Shown here: piece by piece, positions 1 to 4,868 of the stretch
Layout of the letters: every line of letters begins with the position of its first letter
Position numbering within the stretch: the stretch's first letter is position 1
Source: Alphaproteobacteria bacterium
Lineage (GTDB): Bacteria; Pseudomonadota; Alphaproteobacteria; JABSOH01; JABAAW01
Assembly (NCBI GenBank): GCA_014238935.1
Contig: JABAAD010000010.1
Span: 1-5,163 of the forward strand
Direction of reading: 5' to 3'
Length of the DNA: 5,163 nucleotides
Position numbers and translations under genes: made by a program
The notes under the pieces: generated by a model
The model's input: only the letters and a program-made list of their open reading frames with translations
The model's database searches: none
Told to the model about the DNA's origin: nothing

Positions 1-389
1 GGCAAACGATGAATCTCGTCGATGAAGAACACCTCTCCCTCTTCGCAATCCGTCAGCAAAGCCGCAAGCTCGCCCGCTTTCGTCACAACGGGACCTGAGG
101 TGGCACGAAAGGGCGCGTTCATCTCGGCGGCGACGATGCGCGCCAAGGTCGTCTTTCCCAAACCCGGAGGACCGCACAAAAGCAGGTGGTCCAAGGGTTC
201 GCCGCGCAGACGCGCCGATTCCAAAAACACCGAAAGATTGCGACAGAGCGATTCCTGACCGATAAAGTCCGAAAAACAAGTCGGGCGTTGCGACCCTTGT
301 GTCGAAGGAGGTTTTTCGACAAAAGGTTCGACTTCTTGCTCCATAGGTTCGGGCGAGACGATTCTGGATGTTGCAGCTTTTTCCGTCAT
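1..389 (-). CDS. ruvB: RuvB, Holliday junction branch-migration ATPase (N-terminal part, cut by window edge)
   Basis: RuvB is the AAA+ hexameric motor that, with RuvA, drives branch migration of Holliday junctions during recombinational repair. The first 129 residues are visible and the reading frame runs off the left edge. Seen directly: DFIGQ at 41-45 (the family N-terminal motif), [16 protein letters not shown] with the Walker A GPPGLGKT at 73-80, TSGPV at 97-101, KAGELA at 104-109, and Walker [10 protein letters not shown] at 120-128. The sensor and arginine-finger regions and the winged-helix domain lie outside the window. The ATG was chosen because it overlaps the ruvA stop as ATGA, the same coupling as ruvC/ruvA. 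About 40 residues precede DFIGQ, roughly ten more than in E. coli RuvB. This leader is rich in Glu, Pro and Ser, and only RIVSPE resembles the usual start. Identification is secure; the truncation is an effect of the window. Confidence 0.97.
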   Translation of the reverse strand, partial: MTEKAATSRIVSPEPMEQEVEPFVEKPPSTQGSQRPTCFSDFIGQESLCRNLSVFLESARLRGEPLDHLLLCGPPGLGKTTLARIVAAEMNAPFRATSGPVVTKAGELAALLTDCEEGEVFFIDEIHRL

Positions 390-1087
390 CGTCGTGCGGG
401 CGAGGGAGAGCTTGTCGCTTCATCCCTTTGTGTGCGTGGAGAAGGACGCAGCCTTTTCAAGGCTTTTCGCAAGGCTTCGTTCAGGCTTTCGGGGGCACCT
501 TCGCGGCGCAAGGCTTGGAGGGTTCTCGTCGTCTCGGCGCGCTCGAAGCCTAGCGATTCCAACGCCTCGCCGAGATCGTGCCAAAGCCTCTCCTCGACAA
601 AGGGGTGGGCGGAGGAATGAGCGGAGGAATGAGCGGAGGAATGGGCGGAGGACTCGGCGTGCGTCGCGCGCGCATCAAAGGCAGGCAGTGCATCCATCTT
701 TCCCTCGAGCTCAGAGATCAGACGCTGCGCCGTGCGCGCTCCCAACCCTGAGACAGCTTGCAGCGATGCCTTGTCGCGCTCAACGATCGCGCGCGCAAGA
801 GCTTCGTATTCCAGTTGCGAGAGCGCCGCCAGCGCGAGTTTGCCGCCGATGCCTTGTACGCTCAACAAGAGTCGAAAGGTGTCACGCTCCGCAGCATCGA
901 AAAAGCCGTAGAGCCTGATGTCACCCTCGCGTGCCTGCAGCACGACGAAAAGCCTTGCCTCCTCGCCCTGCGTCACCCGCGCGCGCGTGTATGCGGAGCA
1001 AAGCAGGCGGAATCCGATCCCGCCGCACAACAGCACGATGCCATCGACATCCGTGGTCTCTACTCGACCCTCCAAGAAGGCGATCAT
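386..1087 (-). CDS. ruvA: RuvA, Holliday junction-binding subunit, with an expanded repeat-bearing linker
   Basis: RuvA binds the four-way junction as a tetramer and loads RuvB. The 233-residue product is longer than the usual 190-205. Domain order: an OB-fold domain at about 1-62 starting MIAFLEGRV; a domain with two helix-hairpin-helix motifs, VQGIGGKLA at 77-85 and VSGLGARTA at 112-120; a flexible linker at about 132-164; and the RuvB-contacting C-terminal helical domain at about 165-213, with [10 protein letters not shown] and [10 protein letters not shown]. Extra length sits in the linker, where Ser-Ser-Ala-His occurs four times in a row (146-161), and in a basic Ser/Pro/Arg tail after 213. 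The ATG overlaps the ruvC stop by ATGA, and the stop overlaps the ruvB start the same way, so the three genes are probably translated in a coupled manner. All core motifs are intact, so I expect a working protein. Confidence 0.97.
   Translation of the reverse strand: MIAFLEGRVETTDVDGIVLLCGGIGFRLLCSAYTRARVTQGEEARLFVVLQAREGDIRLYGFFDAAERDTFRLLLSVQGIGGKLALAALSQLEYEALARAIVERDKASLQAVSGLGARTAQRLISELEGKMDALPAFDARATHAESSAHSSAHSSAHSSAHPFVEERLWHDLGEALESLGFERAETTRTLQALRREGAPESLNEALRKALKRLRPSPRTQRDEATSSPSPARR
605..652 (-). repeat. Four in-frame 12-bp tandem units inside ruvA
   Basis: Four consecutive 12-bp units read TCCTCCGCYCAY on the minus strand, each encoding Ser-Ser-Ala-His. The units differ only at synonymous third positions: GCC, GCT, GCT, GCC for Ala and CAT, CAT, CAT, CAC for His. 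They fall in the loop between the helix-hairpin-helix domain and the RuvB-binding domain, where length change should be tolerated. Being a multiple of three, gain or loss of a unit would keep the frame. Confidence 0.95.
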
Positions 1088-1638
1088 GTTTCCCCCTCGC
1101 GCATCGATGTTTCAGCCGCTCCCCTTGCTACGGGTTTTGCTACGGATTTTTTGAGCAGGTTTTTGCTTGCGGGCTGCAAGGCATGGCATGTTGCGACCGC
1201 CAAAGCGTCGATGGCATGGTCGGATGCCTCGTCCAACGCCTTGCGGCTTTGCGGAAACAGGCGTGTCATCATGAAGCGCACCTGTTGCTTGTCGATCGCC
1301 CCTGACGCGCTGACGGCGCGTTTCACCGTGCGCGGCGCATATTCTACGCAAGGACGACCGACGGCTGCCAACAAGGCGACGGCGTGCGCTTGTCCCAGCG
1401 CGAAGGCAGAGTGTGGATTTTTACCCAAGAAGACCGATTCTAACGCCACCTCGTCAGGACGGCACAGCGAGACGATACTGGACAAGCATTCCAACAGACG
1501 CGCAAGGCGTTGCGAAAGGGGGAGCGTGTGCGGCACCTTCACCGTTCCGCAATCTCGATAGTGCAAGCTGCTGCCCTCGCGTTCGATCACGCCCCATCCT
1601 GTTGCCGTCAGACCGGGATCGATGCCGAGCGTGCGCAC
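1084..1638 (-). CDS. ruvC: RuvC, Holliday junction resolvase (endonuclease)
   Basis: RuvC is the dimeric, metal-dependent nuclease that cuts Holliday junctions after RuvAB branch migration. The 184-residue product has the RNase H-like fold signature: LGIDPGLTATGWG at 4-16 with catalytic D7, ALESVF at 65-70 with catalytic E67, and SDHAIDALAVA at 139-149. Alignment on D144 (E. coli D141) puts H141 at the position of E. coli D138. Thermus RuvC also has a His there, so this is a known variant rather than damage, although an Asp (D140) lies immediately before it. A Lys/Arg-rich tail follows residue 158. The start is GTG at 1638, chosen because the family motif begins four residues later and no better start fits. 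It follows the yebC stop after only 12 bases, with no strong ribosome-binding site, which suggests coupling to yebC. Confidence 0.97.
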   Translation of the reverse strand: MRTLGIDPGLTATGWGVIEREGSSLHYRDCGTVKVPHTLPLSQRLARLLECLSSIVSLCRPDEVALESVFLGKNPHSAFALGQAHAVALLAAVGRPCVEYAPRTVKRAVSASGAIDKQQVRFMMTRLFPQSRKALDEASDHAIDALAVATCHALQPASKNLLKKSVAKPVARGAAETSMREGET

Positions 1639-1650
1639 GCGCGCGTGTTC

Positions 1651-2412
1651 TCACGCCTCGTCCTGCGAGGACAGGCGCGTCAAGGTTTCTTCCGCCATGT
1701 CGAAGTTTGCCCAAACCTGTTGGACATCCTCGCACTCTTCCAAGGCTTCGAGCATTTTTGTCAAGGTATCGGCGTTTTTGTCTTCGACCTGCGTCGTCGA
1801 TTGGGGTTGCCAAATCAGCTGCGCCGTTGCGATTTCGCCGAAGGTCTTTTGCAAGTGGGAGGCAAGCTTGTGCAGGTTGTTCGCCTCGCACAAGACGCTG
1901 TGTTCTTCGGATTCGGAGACGACTTCTTCTGCGCCCGCCTCCAAGGCGGCTTCGAAGAGTTCTTCCTCGCCCGCCTTTTCGCGCGCCAAGCGAATCTCGC
2001 CGCGACGTTGGAAGAGAAAAGCCACCGTTCCCTGTTCGCCCAAGGATCCGCCGAACTTGGAAAACAGCGCGCGCACCTGAGCGCTCGTACGGTTGCGATT
2101 GTCGGTCAGCGTTTCCACGATCACGGCAACGCCGCCGACTGCGTAGCCCTCGTAGCGAATCTCTTCGTATTGCACCTCCCCCCCTTCTCCCGCAGCCTTG
2201 GCGATGGCACGCGCGATGTTGTCGTTCGGCATGTTCTCGCTGCGTGCGGCGAGCGTCGCCGTTCGCAAGCGCGGGTTGTTGGCGGCATCGCTGCCGCCCA
2301 CCTTCACGGCGACAGAGATTTCACGCGACAGCTTTGCAAAACGTCGAGCGCGCTTTTTGTCCTGCGCACCCTTGCGAAACATGATGTTTTTGAACTTGGA
2401 ATGTCCCGCCAT
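1651..2412 (-). CDS. yebC: YebC/PmpR family protein
   Basis: The 253-residue product is full length for the family and starts with the diagnostic MAGHSKFKNIMFRKGAQDKK. Further family features are NNPRLRTA, NMPNDNIARAIAKAAGE (about 60-76), the YEGYAVGGVAVIVETLTDNRNRT segment (about 88-109), and FSKFGGSLGEQGTVAFLF (about 117-134). Members were annotated as DNA-binding transcriptional regulators. More recent work on some members points to a ribosome-associated role that relieves stalling, and the sequence alone does not decide between these. It lies 12 bases upstream of ruvC, a common placement. A purine-rich GAGAAGG at 2424-2430 lies 11 bases before the ATG and supports this start. Residues 146-175 are notably Glu-rich. 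The 93-base gap from ppa has no clear promoter, so it may be transcribed with ppa. Confidence 0.96.
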   Translation of the reverse strand: MAGHSKFKNIMFRKGAQDKKRARRFAKLSREISVAVKVGGSDAANNPRLRTATLAARSENMPNDNIARAIAKAAGEGGEVQYEEIRYEGYAVGGVAVIVETLTDNRNRTSAQVRALFSKFGGSLGEQGTVAFLFQRRGEIRLAREKAGEEELFEAALEAGAEEVVSESEEHSVLCEANNLHKLASHLQKTFGEIATAQLIWQPQSTTQVEDKNADTLTKMLEALEECEDVQQVWANFDMAEETLTRLSSQDEA

Positions 2413-2505
2413 CGTTTTCGATACCTTCTCGTCGTTCCCCCGACAAACCGTTCTTGCGTCGAAGATCAGTGTGGTGATTTCTTGCGCGCTACCAGAGGAG
2501 CATAA

Positions 2506-3030
2506 TTAAGACGCGCGTCTCAAAGCCTCTTCGATCAAGCTGCGCGCGCGCTCGGCAGATTCCCAGCCGCGCATCTTGACCCACTTGTTCTTTTCCAAAT
2601 CCTTGTAGCGTTCGAAGAAATGCACGATTTGCTCGCATACGATTGCCGGTAGATCTTCGTAGCTCTTGCAGCCCTCGTAGTAGCTGTGCAGCTTTTCGTG
2701 CGGCACGCAGAGAATTTTTTCGTCCTCGCCGCTTTCGTCTTCCATAGCGAGCACTCCGATCGGACGCGCGCGCAGGACGGCACCCGACAAGACGGGAATT
2801 TGTCCCAACACCAAAGCATCGCACGGATCCCCGTCGCCCGAGAGGGTGTGCGGAATAAAGCCGTAGTTGGCGGGATAGAACATGGCGGTCGACAAGAATC
2901 GATCGACGAACAGGGCACCCGAATCTTTGTCCATCTCGTACTTGACGGGTGCTGCGTTCATCGGCACCTCGACGACGACATAGATATCGTCGGGCGGATT
3001 TTCGCCGACAGAGATTTTCGAAAGATCCAT
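2506..3030 (-). CDS. ppa: Family I inorganic pyrophosphatase
   Basis: This soluble cytoplasmic enzyme hydrolyses pyrophosphate to two phosphates and so pulls nucleic-acid, protein and lipid synthesis forward. The 174-residue length is close to the E. coli enzyme (about 175), and the active-site residues match with a +1 offset: E21, K30, E32, R44, Y56, D66, D68, D71, D98, D103, Y142 and K143. The family signature is DGDPCDALVL at 66-75, with the metal-binding Asp triad. All expected metal and phosphate ligands are present, so it should be active. The ATG at 3030 starts MDLSKI, 18 bases after the stop of the upstream membrane-protein gene. The ribosome-binding site is weak (only GACGG close to the start), so translation may depend on the upstream gene. 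It is followed by yebC after 93 bases. Confidence 0.98.
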   Translation of the reverse strand: MDLSKISVGENPPDDIYVVVEVPMNAAPVKYEMDKDSGALFVDRFLSTAMFYPANYGFIPHTLSGDGDPCDALVLGQIPVLSGAVLRARPIGVLAMEDESGEDEKILCVPHEKLHSYYEGCKSYEDLPAIVCEQIVHFFERYKDLEKNKWVKMRGWESAERARSLIEEALRRAS

Positions 3031-3032
3031 CC

Positions 3033-3056
3033 GTCAGAAGTATTGGGGTCAGAAGT
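3033..3056. repeat. 9-bp direct repeat at the membrane-protein/ppa junction
   Basis: GTCAGAAGT occurs at 3033-3041 and again at 3048-3056 on the + strand. The second copy includes the stop codon of the leftward membrane-protein gene (TGA read on the minus strand), and the first lies directly before the ppa start. It looks like a local duplication of the gene end. No function is evident. Confidence 0.7.
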
Positions 3057-3402
3057 GTTTGGCGTAGCGTTTCCTCTGCAGCCCGCGTTTTACGAGTGCG
3101 AAGAACAGCGCGCCCGCGAGCGCGTCCCACAGCAGGAACAAACCTGCTCCCTCCTCAAGGACGGAGGCGAGTGCCAAGGCGAGTGCTACGCTGCTGAAGA
3201 CGAGCGTTGCCCAAAATCTTCCAACAGTGCGCTGCGACAAGAATACGGCAAGGCTAGCTGCGCTCAAAGCGAAGAGAAAGGGTTCTGCCAAGCCGTGAAA
3301 CAGTTCGAAGGCGGGCGAGACCTCGATGCCGTAGACATGGTGCGCCGCCGCTTCTTTTGCCAACAGCACAAGGCTAAAAAAAGAAAGCAAAATTTTTATC
3401 AT
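3049..3402 (-). CDS. Small membrane protein of unknown function
   Basis: I do not recognise the family. The product is 117 residues and very hydrophobic. It begins with a signal-like segment, M-I-K then a Leu/Phe/Val core at 3-15, and AAA at 18-20 before His-His at 21-22, consistent with a cleavable signal peptide or a first membrane helix. Three more hydrophobic stretches follow at about 38-55, 63-81 and 86-104, and the C-terminus is strongly basic (KRGLQRKRYAKHF), probably cytoplasmic by the positive-inside rule. Histidines at 21, 22 and 36 and acidic residues at 28, 33, 40 and 93 near predicted helix ends could bind a metal, but this is speculation. The ATG at 3402 was preferred over an upstream one (3585) because GGAGAG sits seven bases ahead of it, and the extra upstream sequence would cross the whole divergent intergenic region. 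It is the first gene of the leftward cluster, 18 bases before ppa. Confidence 0.75.
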   Translation of the reverse strand: MIKILLSFFSLVLLAKEAAAHHVYGIEVSPAFELFHGLAEPFLFALSAASLAVFLSQRTVGRFWATLVFSSVALALALASVLEEGAGLFLLWDALAGALFFALVKRGLQRKRYAKHF

Positions 3403-3409
3403 GAACGAA

Positions 3410-3415
3410 CTCTCC
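3410..3415 (-). promoter_or_regulatory. Ribosome-binding site of the small membrane protein
   Basis: GGAGAG on the minus strand, seven bases before the ATG at 3402, is the best Shine-Dalgarno match in the window. It fixes the start of the membrane-protein gene. Confidence 0.75.
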
Positions 3416-3440
3416 AACGAACTCTTCCAAGAAACGCAGA

Positions 3441-3459
3441 GGTACAAAAAAGATGTACC
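3441..3459. repeat. 19-bp dyad (6-bp arms) in the divergent intergenic region
   Basis: GGTACA at 3441-3446 and TGTACC at 3454-3459 form a perfect 6-bp inverted repeat around the 7-base A-rich centre AAAAAGA. It lies in the probable 5' leader of the leftward cluster, downstream of the putative promoter. It could be an operator half-site pair or a small mRNA hairpin. The stem is short, so a protein-binding role is at least as likely as RNA structure. Confidence 0.45.
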
Positions 3460-3476
3460 CGTTTGCCACTCGCGCG

Positions 3477-3505
3477 CGTATAACACGAATGATGCCACGC
3501 TGCAA
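3477..3505 (-). promoter_or_regulatory. Possible sigma-70-type promoter for the leftward cluster
   Basis: On the minus strand a TTGCAG box (3505-3500) is separated by 17 bases from TATACG (3482-3477). The -35 matches 3 of 6 and the -10 matches 4 of 6 positions of the E. coli consensus, with ideal spacing. It lies about 75 bases before the start of the membrane-protein gene, in the only intergenic space between the divergent gene sets. This is a weak match by eye, supported mainly by location. Confidence 0.3.
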
Positions 3506-3527
3506 CAAGCAGAAACTCTAGCAAAGC

Positions 3528-4025
3528 ATGACCGCAGAAAAAGCGCAACAGGCAGCAAGTCGTTCGGGCAAATCCGACGGCGCACTGAGGCTGGGACATG
3601 TCGCCATCGTCGTGCCGTCGTTGCCTCTTGCCATGGAGCGCTGGCAGGCGGTTTTGCAACGCCCTCCTTCGCCCTGCCAAACGCTGGAAGAGCATGGTGT
3701 GCGAGTCGTCTTCTTCGATCTCGACAACACGCGAATCGAGCTGTTGGAGCCCTTCGGCAACAATTCCAAGCTTGCCTCCTTTCTTGCCAAACACCCGCGC
3801 GGCGGCATTCATCACATCTGCTTCGAGACGCAAACCCTCGAAACCCTCTACGCGAGGATGAGAAAGCAGGGCGTGCCCTTTGCCCTTGATGCGCGCATCG
3901 CGCGTGGCGCGCACGACAATCCTGTCTTCTTCCTGCATCCCCAAGCCCTCGATGGTGCGCTCGTCGAGTTCGAGGGGATCTTGCAAGCTCCTGCCTCCGA
4001 ACAAAAATCCTCGAAACAAGCGTGA
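3528..4025 (+). CDS. mce: Methylmalonyl-CoA epimerase (VOC/glyoxalase fold)
   Basis: The enzyme interconverts the (R) and (S) forms of methylmalonyl-CoA, linking propionyl-CoA breakdown to succinyl-CoA. The 165-residue product shows two VOC half-modules. The first starts LGHVAIVVPSL at 22-32 with metal ligand H24 and has RIELLEP at 69-75. The second has GGIHHICFE at 92-100 (one of H95/H96 is a ligand) and ends LHPQALDGALVEFEG at 136-150 with the acidic ligand E147. About 20 polar residues precede the conserved core, longer than in typical members. No alternative ATG, GTG or TTG lies between the first Met and the core, so the start at 3528 stands even though no clear ribosome-binding site is visible. 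It overlaps the next gene by GTGA. No mutase or carboxylase gene is in view. A related VOC enzyme cannot be fully excluded. Confidence 0.9.
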   Translation: MTAEKAQQAASRSGKSDGALRLGHVAIVVPSLPLAMERWQAVLQRPPSPCQTLEEHGVRVVFFDLDNTRIELLEPFGNNSKLASFLAKHPRGGIHHICFETQTLETLYARMRKQGVPFALDARIARGAHDNPVFFLHPQALDGALVEFEGILQAPASEQKSSKQA

Positions 4026-4249
4026 CAAAGCTTCTCTTCCTATGGCTTTTTGCCTACGCCTTCGTGTGGTGGCTGCTGTGGTTCCTCGTCCTGCCGTTGC
4101 GAGCGCGCGGCTTGGCGCCAAGTAGCGCGAAAGAGGCGGAAGAAGGAGATCGCAGCGCAAGGATGCTGTGGCGCAAGGCTCTTGTGGTCTCGGCGGCGGC
4201 AACCCTGCTGACAACCTTGTTGGTGGCTATGATCGCGCAAACGAGATGA
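4022..4249 (+). CDS. DUF1467-type small membrane protein
   Basis: The 75-residue product has two membrane helices: about 3-25, with the aromatic FVWWLLWFLVLPL segment, and about 52-71, separated by a charged loop containing RARGL, EAEEGDRSAR and WRK. This layout, with the WW motif in helix one and a Pro-Leu end, matches the alphaproteobacterial DUF1467 family. These proteins are often encoded directly after methylmalonyl-CoA epimerase, as here, and their function is not known. The start is a GTG that overlaps the epimerase stop as GTGA. There is no independent Shine-Dalgarno sequence, so translation is probably coupled to the epimerase. Assignment to the family is from recall of its pattern, not from a search. 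Confidence 0.75.
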   Translation: MTKLLFLWLFAYAFVWWLLWFLVLPLRARGLAPSSAKEAEEGDRSARMLWRKALVVSAAATLLTTLLVAMIAQTR

Positions 4250-4275
4250 CAAGGTTTCTCGGCAAGGTTTCTCGG
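4250..4275 (+). repeat. Perfect 13-bp tandem duplication between DUF1467 gene and tag
   Basis: CAAGGTTTCTCGG occurs twice back to back (4250-4262 and 4263-4275), followed by a third partial start CAAG. The first copy begins right after the TGA of the DUF1467-type gene. It is followed by an AT-rich stretch (4279-4304) leading to the glycosylase start. Confidence 0.95.
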
Positions 4276-4288
4276 CAAGAATTTTTTA

Positions 4289-4294
4289 AAAGGG
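4289..4294 (+). promoter_or_regulatory. Ribosome-binding site of the Tag-family gene
   Basis: AAAGGG ends ten bases before the GTG at 4305. It is the only Shine-Dalgarno-like sequence nearby and supports that GTG as the start. Confidence 0.5.
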
Positions 4295-4304
4295 TTTTCT
4301 AAAA

Positions 4305-4868
4305 GTGTCCTCCTACTGCCTTGCCGCGCGCGCGCACCCCTTGTTGCAGCAACACCACGACTTCGAGCACGGATTTCCTGTCGAGGGCGACGATCGTTTG
4401 TTCGAGTATCTGCTTTTGGAAATCAACCAAGCGGGGCTTTCGTGGCTGACGATTGTCAAGAAACGCGCGGCGTTCAAACAAGCTTACGCTGATTTTTCCG
4501 TCGCGCGCGTCGCACGATTCGCCGCTCAAGACATCGGTCGTCTCATGCAAGACGCGAGCATCGTGCGCCATCGCCTTAAAATCGAGGCTGCCGTCTTCAA
4601 CGCACAAAAGATATGCGATCTTGCGTCGAAGCACGGCTCGTTCAAGGCGTGGCTTGACGAGCATCATCCTTTGGAGCGCAGCGCGTGGGTCAGGCTTTTT
4701 CGTCAAACCTTTCGCTTCGTAGGCATCGATATTGTAGGCGAGTTTCTTACGGGCACGGGCTATCTTCCCGACGCGCACGCGCGTTCTTGTCCTGTCTATG
4801 CGCGCGTTTTGGCGCGAAATCCTCCTTGGACGCGACAGAAAGAGGAAGCGTCGTCCTATCCGCCGTAG
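4305..4868 (+). CDS. tag: DNA-3-methyladenine glycosylase I family protein (divergent)
   Basis: Tag-family enzymes remove 3-methyladenine from alkylated DNA, starting base-excision repair. The 187-residue product matches the E. coli length. The core EINQAGLSWLTIVKKRAAF at 39-57 carries the base-recognition Glu (E39, E. coli E38) and W47 (W46). QDASIVRHRLKIEA at 82-95 and FRFVG at 136-140 are also typical. The zinc-snap ligands are all present: C5, H18, H158 and C162. Pocket aromatics differ: E. coli W6, Y13, Y16 and W21 correspond to A7, L14, H17 and H22. This pattern resembles a divergent alphaproteobacterial branch of the family with a YLPxAHxxxCPVYxR ending. The GTG start places C5 where the family needs it, and AAAGGG lies upstream. 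The gene sits 55 bases after the DUF1467-type gene and its 3' end overlaps the opposing acyltransferase gene by 13 bases. Exact substrate range is uncertain. Confidence 0.88.
   Translation: MSSYCLAARAHPLLQQHHDFEHGFPVEGDDRLFEYLLLEINQAGLSWLTIVKKRAAFKQAYADFSVARVARFAAQDIGRLMQDASIVRHRLKIEAAVFNAQKICDLASKHGSFKAWLDEHHPLERSAWVRLFRQTFRFVGIDIVGEFLTGTGYLPDAHARSCPVYARVLARNPPWTRQKEEASSYPP

Noticed and set aside
758..1561. 267-codon + strand open frame opposite ruvA and ruvC
   Set aside because: The translation is rich in Arg, Cys and Ala with no family features, and the opposite strand carries intact RuvA and RuvC.
1510..2505. 331-codon open frame on the + strand, opposite yebC and the start of ruvC
   Set aside because: It is longer than yebC, but its translation has no recognisable motif, whereas the opposite strand encodes an unmistakable full-length YebC. 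In GC-rich sequence long antisense frames are expected.
2509..2520. Perfect 12-bp palindrome AGACGCGCGTCT at the end of ppa
   Set aside because: It has no loop and no following T-run, lies in coding sequence and is built from the common GCGCGC-like composition, so it is not a convincing terminator or operator.
3463..3493. Possible + strand promoter TTGCCA / AATGAT for the epimerase
   Set aside because: The -35 matches 5 of 6, but the -10 is poor and the spacing is 19 bases. The better TATAAC at 3479 is only 10 bases away. A promoter is needed here but I cannot place it.
3403..3585. 61-residue N-terminal extension of the small membrane protein from an upstream ATG
   Set aside because: It would run through the divergent promoter region and into the epimerase coding start, and it would bury the signal-like segment. 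The ATG at 3402 has the better ribosome-binding site.
3399..4214. 271-codon minus-strand open frame opposite the epimerase
   Set aside because: It is antisense to a protein with all VOC metal ligands, spans the divergent intergenic region and shows no motif.
4280..4304. T-run and AAAAGGGTTTT as a terminator after the DUF1467-type gene
   Set aside because: The possible stem is four A-T pairs with a three-base loop, too weak for intrinsic termination. The AT-rich stretch is better read as a leader with a ribosome-binding site.
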